A stretch of 12,769 nucleotides of DNA from DATLTV01 sp035533375 (GCA_035533375.1 DATLTV010000090.1:1-12769), one strand, 5' to 3'; numbered from the stretch's first letter, positions 5,382 to 11,457 are shown. The notes: a model not told the origin generated them from the sequence alone. Numbers and translations are program-made.

Positions 5382-6605
5382 ATGAAAAACATCGTGATCC
5401 TCGGCGCCGGATTCGGCGGCTTGCGCGCGGCGATGGACATTTCGAAAGAACTCCGGCGGCTCAAACTGCTCGACGCGTATGCGGTAACGCTCGTGGACCA
5501 CAACGACTGCCATCTGTACACGCCGATGCTCTACAAACTCGCGGCATCGCCGGAAAACCCGTCCCGAAACGCCTGCAGCTACGACGTAAGCGCGCTTATC
5601 AAAGGATATCCGATACGGTTCGTCGAAAGTGAAATTGCGGCGATCGACCTCATAAACGGAGACCTTCATTTAAAGGCGGGCGAGGAGATTCGCGCGGATT
5701 ATCTGGTGCTTGCGCTCGGGTCGGAGACGAACTTCTTCGGCATTCCCGGACTCAAGGAAAACTCCCTGCAGCTCAAGACCGTAGACGGCGCGATGGCGAT
5801 CCATGAAAAAATAAAGGCTATTTTCGCGCGCGGCGGCAACGTGAAAATCGTGGCCGGCGGCGCTGGACCGAACGGAATCGAACTTGCCGCAGAAGTGCGC
5901 ATGTGGGCGAATAAGGAAGAGAAGCGGAATCCGAATCTTCGTGTTTCCGTCTCGATCGTCGAAGCCCTGCCGCAGGTACTCACCGGCATGGACTCGCAGG
6001 TGCAAAAGATCGCCGCGCACCGGCTCGCGAGGCTCGGGGTCGAAGTAATGCTCGGCGCAAAGATCGTCTCTGTTTCCGATAAAGAAATATCGATTGACGG
6101 CGGCGAGAAGATCCCTTTTGACGCATTCGTCTGGACGGGCGGCGTGAAAACGCCCGACATTCTCACGCAACTTCCGCTCCAAAAAGAACCTCACGGGAAA
6201 CCTGTCGCGCAAGCGAGTATGACGTGCCTTCCCGCAACGCCCGACCTGAAGCTTGCGCCGATGATCTACGCAATCGGCGACAGTGTTTGCTTTATGAACC
6301 CGAAAACGGGACATCCGATGCCCGCCGTAGCGCACGTCGCCATCCTCGAAGGCAGTGTCGCCGCGCGGAATCTTGTGGAGGAGATCAAAAAAACGGAATT
6401 TCCCAATTATCAATTGCAAATTACCGATTACGTTCCTTCCGATTACCCTTATGTCGTCGTCGCAGGCAGCGGCTGGGCTGTCGCGAGAATCGGTCCCTTT
6501 GTTTTCTCCGGTTGGCCCGGATGGGCGTTCGAAAGCCTCGTCGAGCTTTACTATCTCCTCTCAATCATGCCGTTTGTTGCGGCGGTCAAAACGTGGCTGC
6601 GATAA
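5382..6605 (+). CDS. Type II NADH dehydrogenase-like FAD/NAD(P) oxidoreductase
   Basis: A 407-aa flavoprotein, likely a peripheral membrane NADH:quinone oxidoreductase that passes electrons without pumping. It has an N-terminal FAD Rossmann motif GAGFGG (8-13), ALGSETNFFG (111-120), a second nucleotide-binding motif GGAGPNGIELA (159-169) for NAD(P)H, WTGGVKTP (251-258) and the FAD-contacting AIGD (297-300). The C-terminus (about 383-402) is hydrophobic and amphipathic, as in NDH-2 membrane anchors. A TTG 21 bp upstream keeps the frame open, but ATG 5382 is chosen because the Rossmann fold begins directly there and an extended -10 sits 7 nt before it. Residues about 339-349 (EFPNYQLQITD) are encoded by an AT-rich repeat-like segment and look like an insertion before the C-terminal anchor. 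Other members of the family reduce other acceptors, so quinone is inferred. Confidence 0.86.
   Translation: MKNIVILGAGFGGLRAAMDISKELRRLKLLDAYAVTLVDHNDCHLYTPMLYKLAASPENPSRNACSYDVSALIKGYPIRFVESEIAAIDLINGDLHLKAGEEIRADYLVLALGSETNFFGIPGLKENSLQLKTVDGAMAIHEKIKAIFARGGNVKIVAGGAGPNGIELAAEVRMWANKEEKRNPNLRVSVSIVEALPQVLTGMDSQVQKIAAHRLARLGVEVMLGAKIVSVSDKEISIDGGEKIPFDAFVWTGGVKTPDILTQLPLQKEPHGKPVAQASMTCLPATPDLKLAPMIYAIGDSVCFMNPKTGHPMPAVAHVAILEGSVAARNLVEEIKKTEFPNYQLQITDYVPSDYPYVVVAGSGWAVARIGPFVFSGWPGWAFESLVELYYLLSIMPFVAAVKTWLR
6401..6430 (+). repeat. AT-rich repeat-like segment inside the NDH-2-like gene
   Basis: A run with three AATT-type units (CAATTAT, CAATTGC, AAATTAC), much more AT-rich than the surrounding codons. 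It resembles the AATTTTCAA repeats found inside the glycosyltransferase gene further along. It encodes the low-complexity stretch PNYQLQITDY in what should be a loop. Similarity is by pattern, not by high identity. Confidence 0.4.
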
Positions 6606-6619
6606 AAATTTTTACGTTT

Positions 6620-6651
6620 TAAATAAAAAGACTCTCCTATATGGGAGAGTC
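6620..6651 (-). terminator. Intrinsic terminator of the 75-aa gene
   Basis: The minus-strand stem GACTCTCC/GGAGAGTC (arms 6644-6651 and 6630-6637, 6-nt loop) is followed by TTTTTATTT. The plus strand has no U-run after the stem, so it serves the minus-strand gene. It ends the unit that converges on the NDH-2-like gene. Confidence 0.82.
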
Positions 6652-6666
6652 TCGCCCGGATGAGCT

Positions 6667-6894
6667 CTATGACATCGATCCGATTTTTTCCAGTCGGTTG
6701 ATCTCGGAATCGCAGAACCGATACCAGCCGAAGAAAAAGCCCGCGCATCTCTTGATCATGCCCACAAATGGATGGATGGTCACCTCGTTCACGTGGCCTG
6801 CGCAAAGGATTTCCTGCCCCGAGACGACACCGAGGTCGCCGTTCGGCAAGCGGACAAAGTCGCCCCGTGAAACGGTAAATTGATACGATTCCAT
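6667..6894 (-). CDS. Small protein of 75 aa, function unknown (SH3-like barrel pattern)
   Basis: A 75-aa soluble protein preceded by a perfect AGGAGG (6901-6906 on minus) at 6-nt spacing to the ATG and followed by a clear terminator, so it is very probably expressed. The N-terminal half (GDFVRLPNGDLGVVSG... NEVTIHPFVG) alternates hydrophobic and turn residues, with a G-D-x-V-x-L-x-x-G-x-x-G-x-V rhythm typical of small SH3/KOW-like beta barrels. The second half has an aromatic GFFFGWYRF and a short charged helix (SEINRLEKI). It has three Cys (31, 50, 61). I do not recognise a named family. The upstream TTGACT has only a weak TAAGTT at 17 nt, so the promoter is unclear. Confidence 0.7.
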   Translation of the reverse strand: MESYQFTVSRGDFVRLPNGDLGVVSGQEILCAGHVNEVTIHPFVGMIKRCAGFFFGWYRFCDSEINRLEKIGSMS

Positions 6895-7041
6895 TACGAT
6901 CCTCCTGAAAATCCGGGATTGGGACGAACAACTGCTTGTAACTTACTACGCAATATTCAGCGAGTCAAACCGCAACCGAAAGCGGTATCCGACACTTGCC
7001 ATTGCTCGCTCTGTCAGCCGAGCTATTGAATGTCTGAGCCC
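6895..7041. other. Intergenic stretch, no gene seen
   Basis: This holds the SD of the 75-aa gene at its left edge and a small ACCGC/GCGGT dyad near 6970-6991. I see no ORF, tRNA or strong promoter on either strand. Confidence 0.5.
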
Positions 7042-7069
7042 TTGACAAATTTTTTCCTGGCCATATACT
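7042..7069 (+). promoter_or_regulatory. Near-consensus sigma-70 promoter
   Basis: A perfect TTGACA (7042-7047), a 16-nt spacer, and TATACT (7064-7069, 5/6). The predicted start is at about 7077. No ORF with a start codon follows before the terminator at 7121-7155. Confidence 0.78.
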
Positions 7070-7076
7070 AAATCAT

Positions 7077-7155
7077 AAGAACGGGATTCGCAATCCTAAA
7101 TTGCGGGCCATCTGTGTGTCATAAAGAAACCCCTCCCGGGGTTTCTTTATTTTTT
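7077..7155 (+). ncRNA. Candidate small RNA of about 79 nt
   Basis: Defined by the promoter at 7042-7069 and the terminator at 7121-7155. There is no ATG and no SD in the transcript. Two hairpins that exclude each other share the same bases: GGATT/AATCC (7084-7088, 7092-7096) or CGCAAT/ATTGCG (7089-7094, 7100-7105). The second is longer. I do not recognise a known RNA family. It could be a trans-acting sRNA or an attenuated leader for the tRNA-like sequence downstream. Confidence 0.55.
7121..7155 (+). terminator. Intrinsic terminator of the candidate sRNA
   Basis: ATAAAGAAACCCC/GGGGTTTCTTTAT arms (7121-7133 and 7138-7150) with a 4-nt loop form a 13-bp stem, followed by T-runs. The minus strand lacks a matching U-tract. 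Confidence 0.85.
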
Positions 7156-7214
7156 CTTTATCTTTCCTTTATTTTTCTCTGAGGGCCGATCCCTATCATA
7201 TTCCCTGCGTGGAC

Positions 7215-7286
7215 GGGCCCGTAGTTTATGGAGTAAAATCCCGTTCTCGACACACGGAGAACCGGGTGCAAATCCCGGCAGGTCCA
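7215..7286 (+). pseudogene. tRNA-like sequence, degenerate (possible tRNA pseudogene)
   Basis: 72 nt that fold as an imperfect cloverleaf. The acceptor stem GGGCCCG/CAGGTCC has a C6-A67 mismatch and a G3:U70 wobble. The D arm is GTTT/AAAT with GG in the loop. The anticodon stem CCGTT/CACGG has a T-C mismatch, loop CTCGACA (nominal anticodon CGA) and an abnormal C37. The T stem CCGGG/CCCGG is perfect but its loop TGCAAAT has G instead of T at position 55. A CGA anticodon would call serine, yet there is no long variable arm. An alternative fold pairs GTTCTC with GAGAAC across the anticodon region. It is therefore probably not a working elongator tRNA. A TATCAT at 7194-7199 could be a -10. Confidence 0.45.
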
Positions 7287-7324
7287 CGCAAAACCTCCCG
7301 CCAGTGGCGGGAGGTTTTGCGTGG
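7284..7324. terminator. Perfect 19-bp hairpin, likely bidirectional terminator
   Basis: Arms 7284-7302 and 7306-7324 pair completely around an AGT loop, with a GC core (CCTCCCGCC/GGCGGGAGG) bordered by A4/T4. It sits between the plus-strand tRNA-like sequence and the convergent minus-strand nuclease gene. It swallows the CCA-like 3' end of the tRNA-like element. The core resembles the GC palindromes at 10832-10964, so it may have originated as a repeat copy. Confidence 0.65.
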
Positions 7325-7349
7325 AAAAGTCGCTTTAAAAAGTTACTCG

Positions 7350-7859
7350 CTACTGCACGGGAAATAGCGTAGACGAAAGATATTTAGTGACGAGGGCTTC
7401 GAACTTCTCATAAACAGCTGGGTCTATTTTCCAAGCTGTTTCATTGAGGAGTGACTTGTACAGCAACTTCCCGCCTGCACCTACGTAGGGGGGGCTGGAG
7501 ATTCTAAAAAATGGTTTTTTTAATGAATTTACGAAGATAATCTTTGCGCTCCAGAACTCACCGATTTTCTTTAACCGCTCCATGTCATGATCGTGCAGTT
7601 GGCCATTCCAACGATACTTCACTTCAAGAAAGATCGGTTCTCCATTTACTCCGATGACGATGAAATCCGGTATGGCTCGGATTTTCTCGCCAACATCACT
7701 GTGGGCATCGAAGTTTCGCTTGATCTGCGCCAGATTCTGCATGATTGCTTCGTAACCGAAACGATATACCGTATTTCCAGACTTTCGCAATAACTCATCT
7801 ACCAGAGTTTCGGCCATTCGGCCTTTTAACATACCTTCGGCAAAATTATTTTTATCCAT
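7350..7859 (-). CDS. PD-(D/E)XK nuclease-like protein, function unknown
   Basis: A 169-aa protein. A helix with MAETLVDELLRKSG (E17) precedes IPDFIVIG (PD at 64-65) and then IFLEVKYRW (E79-x-K81). An acidic helix residue, then D, then ExK across two beta strands is the core of the PD-(D/E)XK nuclease superfamily, used by restriction enzymes, resolvases and repair nucleases. No second domain is visible. The rest is basic and mixed alpha/beta. It starts 4 nt after the stop of the 795-aa ATPase on the same strand, with no SD, which suggests coupled translation and a shared function in DNA transfer or processing. Catalytic activity is inferred from the motif only. A non-catalytic or RNA-directed role is possible. 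Confidence 0.75.
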   Translation of the reverse strand: MDKNNFAEGMLKGRMAETLVDELLRKSGNTVYRFGYEAIMQNLAQIKRNFDAHSDVGEKIRAIPDFIVIGVNGEPIFLEVKYRWNGQLHDHDMERLKKIGEFWSAKIIFVNSLKKPFFRISSPPYVGAGGKLLYKSLLNETAWKIDPAVYEKFEALVTKYLSSTLFPVQ

Positions 7860-7863
7860 AAAA

Positions 7864-10251
7864 TTATTCTCTCAGTCGCTTATAAATCTCTTCCTCGATC
7901 ACGTGCCGATCCTGGCCGTATTTCTGCCGCGAATATTCTTTGAGCTTTTCCGCGAGCTCTTTATTGCCGGAATTCCATGAAGTCGTGCCGATTTTGATGT
8001 TGAACGGCCGCGACGTTTCGCCGTTGATCAGGATCTTCGCGTATGCGTTTAGATTGTCGATATTGATAAGATCATTCTGGCCGAAGACCGGCTCGAACTG
8101 CTTTACGAGGAATTCCGCGTCTTGCGGGCCAACGCGGAAGACGAGCTCGGAGCCAACGTTTCCGAAAACGGCGTCGCGGATCTTCTCCTCGAGCTGGGCG
8201 ATGAACTGGTGTGCCATCGTGAGATTCAGGCGGTATTTGCGCGCCTCGGAGAGGATCGTCGAGATCGAATCCGTCGTGAAGTTCTGGAACTCGTCTATAT
8301 AGAGGTTGAAATCGCGACGCTGTTCGGCGTCCCGGATATCCACGCGCGAGAGCGCGGCCATCAAAATTTTTCCGGTGAAGACCATGCCCAACAGCCCGGC
8401 GTTGATGTCCCCTATTTTTCCTTTCGAAAGATTGATCAGGATAATCTTCCCTTCGTCCATCGCAGTCCTGAAGTTGAACGCCGACTTCGGCTGGCCGATG
8501 ATCGGCCGCATGTAATCGTTCGAAATGAAATTGTTGAACTTCGAAGTAATATACGGCGTCATGTTCGCAAGCGACGCTTCGCCGCCGGCCTTCACGGCTT
8601 CCTTTTCCCAAAAATCGATTACCACCGGATTTTTGATGCGCTCGAGTTTCCGCAAACGATATTCGACATCGGTGAAAACGCGCGGCACTTCGATAAGCGT
8701 CGCCGGCTCGTTCGGCATGTCTTCCATTAAAAGCAAAAGCGCGTTCCGCATGTACTGCTCGAACATCGGGCCCATCGTTTCCTGCGAAAAAAGCTTATTG
8801 AAAATACTCTGCATCTCGTTCACGATGAACGTCTTCTCCTCCGGCCGATTGAAATTGTAATCGAGCATATTGAGTCCGAGCGGCCGTTCCAAATCCCCCG
8901 GATCGAAATAAATCAGGTCGTCCAAACGCTCTTTCGGAATGAAGCCGAGCGCGTTTTGCACGAGATCGCCGTGCGGATCGATCACGGCGAGGCCTTTGCC
9001 GCTCTTCAAATCCTCGATGAACATATTGCCGAGGAGCGTCGATTTCCCGGTGCCCGTTTGTCCGATAATATAGACATGCCGGCGACGGTCTTCGTCCGTA
9101 ATATAAACCGGTTTCGTCTGACCGCGGAAAACACTCTCGCCCACGAGGATTCCCTGCGACGGCAGGTTCGCCGGCGGCGCGGCCTCCTTTGATTTCAGCC
9201 ACTTCACTTTCGGCGTTTCGGTCGACGAGATCGGCAGATGGAAAAAACTCGCGATCTCCTCGGAGGACAATGTCATCGATTGGCTATCCTCGAAAGTCCG
9301 AAAAATGAAACTGCGGATGAGCTTCTCCGGATGCCGCGGTTTCACGATCCTGAATTCGTTCCGCAAGGGACTACTGAACTGGCTCATGCCCGCTGTGAGA
9401 CCCTGGAGAATATCCTCCGCTTGAAACGCCGATCCGGCGGAAGCGACAAGGCGGACATTCGCCTGAAACAGCGGCTTCGTAATCTTCGCCTGTAGCGTCT
9501 TCACCGCTTCTTCGTCCACGATCCGCTCCTTTTTTTCTTCCTCCTGTTTTTGAGGATTCAATGCGTGTGAAACCTCTTCCAGACTGAATGGCGACCCGTG
9601 GCTGAACACTTTTTTGATCGGTTCGCCTTTTTTGAGCGCTTCGATATAGCCGTGGATCCGCTTTTTCGCGTCCGCAGGGGCGGGACGAAGGACGACCTGC
9701 AGCGCCGCGCCTTCGCCAATCTCGTTGATTTTCGCGAATGCGCCCACGATCGTTTCGAAGGAATCGGTCCCGAGTTCGGCGTAGGTTCGGATCGGCAACG
9801 CGTAATTCTCTTTCTGCGCGAGATAGGCCGCGGCGGCGGCGCCGTTCGCGTTAAAAATATTAAAATCGTCTTCGACAAGATCCACGCTCGCGCCGTTCCA
9901 TAATCCCTGGATCTGCCTCACGGCGGCTTCGGACGAAAGCTTCGGGACCGCGAGATAGAAATGGATCTCCTCGCCTATGTGCGGCACGGCCACTTCGAAA
10001 GCGAAAGATTTTTTGAGTCCCGAGAGCCCGCCCAGCAGCTGCTCGAAATGCGCGAGTTCGGATTTAAAATCCTTGTTCTCGGCGTTCCCCTGCCCGTCGT
10101 TCGCCGCCGGCCGCGGAATTTTTATGAGAAAAAGCGCCGTACGCAAAGAATCGGCGGTGCGGCGCAGGAAAGACCAGCGAAGAAAAAAATAAATCGCGGC
10201 GCCCGTCGCGGCGCCAAGCACGATCCCGAAGAGAATATAAATGGCCGCCAT
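7864..10251 (-). CDS. Membrane-anchored TraG/VirD4/HerA-type ATPase (conjugation/T4SS-like)
   Basis: A 795-aa protein. One N-terminal TM (about 3-24) is followed by a basic segment, a ~340-residue variable N-terminal domain with a Glu/Lys-rich linker near 232-248, then a RecA-like motor. Walker A is GQTGTGKST (397-405), with IDPHGDL (425-430) shortly after. Walker B is NLYIDEFQNF (649-658), and a late AHQFIAQL (680-687) matches the TraG/TraD/VirD4 signature. Such ATPases couple or pump DNA or protein at the membrane. In Patescibacteria, homologues occur chromosomally without a full conjugation set, and none of the other T4SS subunits is seen here. The partner gene directly downstream is a PD-(D/E)XK nuclease-like protein. 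The -10 TATAAT lies 7 nt before the ATG (leaderless geometry). The AGGA touching the ATG is too close to act as an SD. Confidence 0.87.
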   Translation of the reverse strand: MAAIYILFGIVLGAATGAAIYFFLRWSFLRRTADSLRTALFLIKIPRPAANDGQGNAENKDFKSELAHFEQLLGGLSGLKKSFAFEVAVPHIGEEIHFYLAVPKLSSEAAVRQIQGLWNGASVDLVEDDFNIFNANGAAAAAYLAQKENYALPIRTYAELGTDSFETIVGAFAKINEIGEGAALQVVLRPAPADAKKRIHGYIEALKKGEPIKKVFSHGSPFSLEEVSHALNPQKQEEEKKERIVDEEAVKTLQAKITKPLFQANVRLVASAGSAFQAEDILQGLTAGMSQFSSPLRNEFRIVKPRHPEKLIRSFIFRTFEDSQSMTLSSEEIASFFHLPISSTETPKVKWLKSKEAAPPANLPSQGILVGESVFRGQTKPVYITDEDRRRHVYIIGQTGTGKSTLLGNMFIEDLKSGKGLAVIDPHGDLVQNALGFIPKERLDDLIYFDPGDLERPLGLNMLDYNFNRPEEKTFIVNEMQSIFNKLFSQETMGPMFEQYMRNALLLLMEDMPNEPATLIEVPRVFTDVEYRLRKLERIKNPVVIDFWEKEAVKAGGEASLANMTPYITSKFNNFISNDYMRPIIGQPKSAFNFRTAMDEGKIILINLSKGKIGDINAGLLGMVFTGKILMAALSRVDIRDAEQRRDFNLYIDEFQNFTTDSISTILSEARKYRLNLTMAHQFIAQLEEKIRDAVFGNVGSELVFRVGPQDAEFLVKQFEPVFGQNDLINIDNLNAYAKILINGETSRPFNIKIGTTSWNSGNKELAEKLKEYSRQKYGQDRHVIEEEIYKRLRE

Positions 10252-10258
10252 TCCTTTT

Positions 10259-10264
10259 ATTATA
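10259..10264 (-). promoter_or_regulatory. -10 box of the ATPase-nuclease unit (leaderless geometry)
   Basis: A perfect TATAAT on minus, followed by AAAAGGA and the ATG at 10251. The predicted start is on or beside the A of ATG. No clear -35 at 16-18 nt. Confidence 0.62.
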
Positions 10265-10305
10265 CGCTATTCGTAACGAAAGAACTCATTCCGAACCAGT
10301 CTCAA

Positions 10306-10337
10306 TAAAAAAGGCCCGCGCGATCAAGCGAGGGCCT
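10306..10337 (-). terminator. Intrinsic terminator of the 80-aa gene
   Basis: On minus, AGGCCC-T-CGC / GCG-C-GGGCCT (outer arms 10332-10337 and 10312-10317, one internal mismatch) is followed by a six-base U-run. It insulates the upstream small gene from the ATPase promoter. Confidence 0.84.
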
Positions 10338-10353
10338 CGATACAGAAGAGGGA

Positions 10354-10596
10354 CTAGCGGTGTCGGATTTCCTGCTTTGCGAAACGGCGGGAAACGAAAG
10401 AATAAAGGCAATCTGCGGAAAGGAAAACCACGACCGCGGCATAAAACGCGAGTATGGATACCGCCTCGACCCGCGTCGGCAAGGACCAGGCGGCACCATC
10501 GAACCGCGCAGTGTAAATAACTTCCACCGAACGGATGATTGCCGTCCAGAGCAACGCGCCAACCGCCACTGAGGCTGCAAGAGTTCTTATACTCAT
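10354..10596 (-). CDS. Small two-TM membrane protein, function unknown
   Basis: An 80-aa protein with hydrophobic segments at about 5-24 (TLAASVAVGALLWTAIIRSV) and 46-66 (VSILAFYAAVVVFLSADCLYS). They are separated by a polar loop with a Trp (FDGAAWSLPTR). The tail is basic (RRFAKQEIRHR), suggesting a cytoplasmic C-terminus. AAGGAG (10605-10610 on minus) lies 8 nt before the ATG. A consensus extended promoter lies upstream and a strong terminator downstream, so this is a complete single-gene unit. No family is recognised. It resembles the two-TM small protein at 5064-5252 in size, topology and gene organisation but not in sequence. Confidence 0.75.
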   Translation of the reverse strand: MSIRTLAASVAVGALLWTAIIRSVEVIYTARFDGAAWSLPTRVEAVSILAFYAAVVVFLSADCLYSFVSRRFAKQEIRHR

Positions 10597-10639
10597 TATC
10601 TTTTCTCCTTCCTCGACTGTGTCAAATTCAGCCGAGTCG

Positions 10640-10669
10640 ATTATACCATGTAAACCAATTTATTGTCAA
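10640..10669 (-). promoter_or_regulatory. Consensus promoter of the 80-aa two-TM protein
   Basis: On minus: a perfect TTGACA (10664-10669), an 18-nt spacer ending in TGG (extended -10), and a perfect TATAAT (10640-10645). This is the best promoter in the window. The start near 10633 gives a leader of about 37 nt carrying the SD. A TCGACT/AGTCGA dyad in the leader region (about 10614-10640) could be a hairpin or operator. Confidence 0.82.
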
Positions 10670-10774
10670 TAGGCGTTGAGGGATTCGGTGGGCCAAAACG
10701 ACATCCGTGAGCATGGATCCTGACCGGAGCCTGTCCACGCGAAGGCGGGGATTGGGATGACGGCAGGGTACCGC

Positions 10775-10807
10775 TGTCATCCCGGGATCGCGCGCAATAT
10801 CCGGGAT
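10775..10807. repeat. GC-rich REP-like hairpin unit
   Basis: ATCCCGG (10779-10785) pairs with CCGGGAT (10801-10807) and is preceded by TGTC. The same TGTCATCCCGG / CCGGGATGACA end motif recurs through the next 200 bp, so this is one unit of a dispersed palindromic family rather than an isolated hairpin. Confidence 0.6.
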
Positions 10808-10831
10808 CCGTCTCCCGTCTGTCATCCTGGA

Positions 10832-10964
10832 ATCCCGCCACAGCGGGAGGAACGGGATCTATTCCTTTAAAATCATTTTCACCGTATAGATCCCGGACAA
10901 ATCGCGCGGCGATTTTCCGGGATGACAAACGGGGCAGGTCCCGTTCCTCCCGCTGTGGCGGGAT
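10832..10964. repeat. Composite inverted repeat with 26-bp perfect arms and a nested hairpin
   Basis: The arms 10832-10857 and 10939-10964 are exact reverse complements (26 bp), and the similarity continues outward into TGTCATCC...GGATGACA with one indel and few mismatches. Inside is a second hairpin: ATCCCGGA (10890-10897) with TCCGGGAT (10916-10923), and inner ATCGC/GCGAT. GGGATGACAAACGGGG-like blocks occur at about 10919 and 10969, with a diverged one at 11009. No ORF with a start and SD is credible here. It looks like a miniature non-coding repeat element or cluster. Confidence 0.7.
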
Positions 10965-11023
10965 GTCTGGGATGACAAACGGGGGGGGTGCCGATCATCG
11001 CGCAGTAGAATGACAGACGGGGG

Positions 11024-11425
11024 TCACTTCACAATCCCCCGCTTCTGAAGTTCGGGGTACAGCTTGCCGGCAAGCGCGTCGTGAAACGCGTCCTGCACGA
11101 AATACGGCGACTTCTGCGCTTCTGACATGGCTTTGGAAATTCCCTGGTGCAGTGCAACGTCCAGGAGGTATTCGATTTCAAGCTTTACTCCGGCGGATGC
11201 GGCCTGCGCGTAAGCAGGCAAGGGGCTGCTCGCGGATGCGACGGGAGCTTTCGCCGCAGGATCCGAGTTCGTCGCCGGGAACGCGCGAATCGCCTCTCGC
11301 AGCAGCGCCTCGCCGCCGAGTTCTTTGCTCTCGGGCCGTTCGCGATTTTTCGAAATCTCCTGCGAAAGCGCCTTGATGTCCCGCTCAAGCGCTTCGTGTT
11401 CGAATGATGGAAATGACTGATCCAT
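11024..11425 (-). CDS. Helical protein of 133 aa, function unknown
   Basis: The N-terminal ~8-30 is a charged helix that could form a coiled coil (EALERDIKALSQEISKNRE). Residues ~50-75 are an Ala/Pro/Ser linker. Residues ~78-131 are helical and look like the conserved part (EIEYLLDVALHQGISKAM, then QDAFHDALAGKLYPEL, ending KRGIVK). I recall similar C-terminal 'DAFHDAL...L..RG' proteins as hypothetical proteins in Patescibacteria, but cannot name a family or function. A minus-strand TATAAT (11452-11457) lies 26 nt upstream with no SD in the leader. The gene is divergent from the glycosyltransferase, whose start codon overlaps that TATAAT by one base. Confidence 0.65.
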   Translation of the reverse strand: MDQSFPSFEHEALERDIKALSQEISKNRERPESKELGGEALLREAIRAFPATNSDPAAKAPVASASSPLPAYAQAASAGVKLEIEYLLDVALHQGISKAMSEAQKSPYFVQDAFHDALAGKLYPELQKRGIVK

Positions 11426-11441
11426 AGAATGACAACGAATG

Positions 11442-11450
11442 TGTTAAAGT
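11442..11450 (+). promoter_or_regulatory. Extended -10 of the glycosyltransferase gene (leaderless geometry)
   Basis: TGTTAAAGT (TG, one base, TAAAGT) is followed by 6 bases and the ATG at 11457. It matches the TGTTAAAAT in front of the NDH-2-like gene at 8 of 9 bases and has the same distance class, with no SD. Confidence 0.55.
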
Positions 11451-11451
11451 T

Positions 11452-11457
11452 ATTATA
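11452..11457 (-). promoter_or_regulatory. Possible -10 of the 133-aa gene
   Basis: A TATAAT on minus that overlaps the first base of the divergent glycosyltransferase ATG. No good -35 is seen at 16-18 nt, which would fall inside the glycosyltransferase coding region. Confidence 0.4.

Larger units (their letters stand above)
10670..11023. other. Gene-free repeat region
   Basis: Apart from the repeat units listed, I see no coding or RNA gene here. Reading frames that stay open do so only because of the GC-rich repeats and have no initiation signals. Confidence 0.55.

Noticed and set aside
5670..6419. Long minus-strand open frame opposite the NDH-2-like gene
   Set aside because: It is antisense to a clear flavoprotein, has no SD or promoter, and its Arg/His-rich composition is that of a mirror frame in GC-rich coding DNA.
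7215..7286. Functional tRNA-Ser(CGA)
   Set aside because: Serine tRNAs need a long variable arm. This sequence has a 4-5 nt variable region and mismatches in two stems.
10628..10928. Open frames in the inverted-repeat cluster
   Set aside because: The sequence is built of palindromic repeats. The frames have no SD and their products have no plausible domain.
10740..11020. CRISPR array
   Set aside because: The repeats are inverted and irregularly spaced with diverged units. There is no constant repeat-spacer rhythm and no cas gene.
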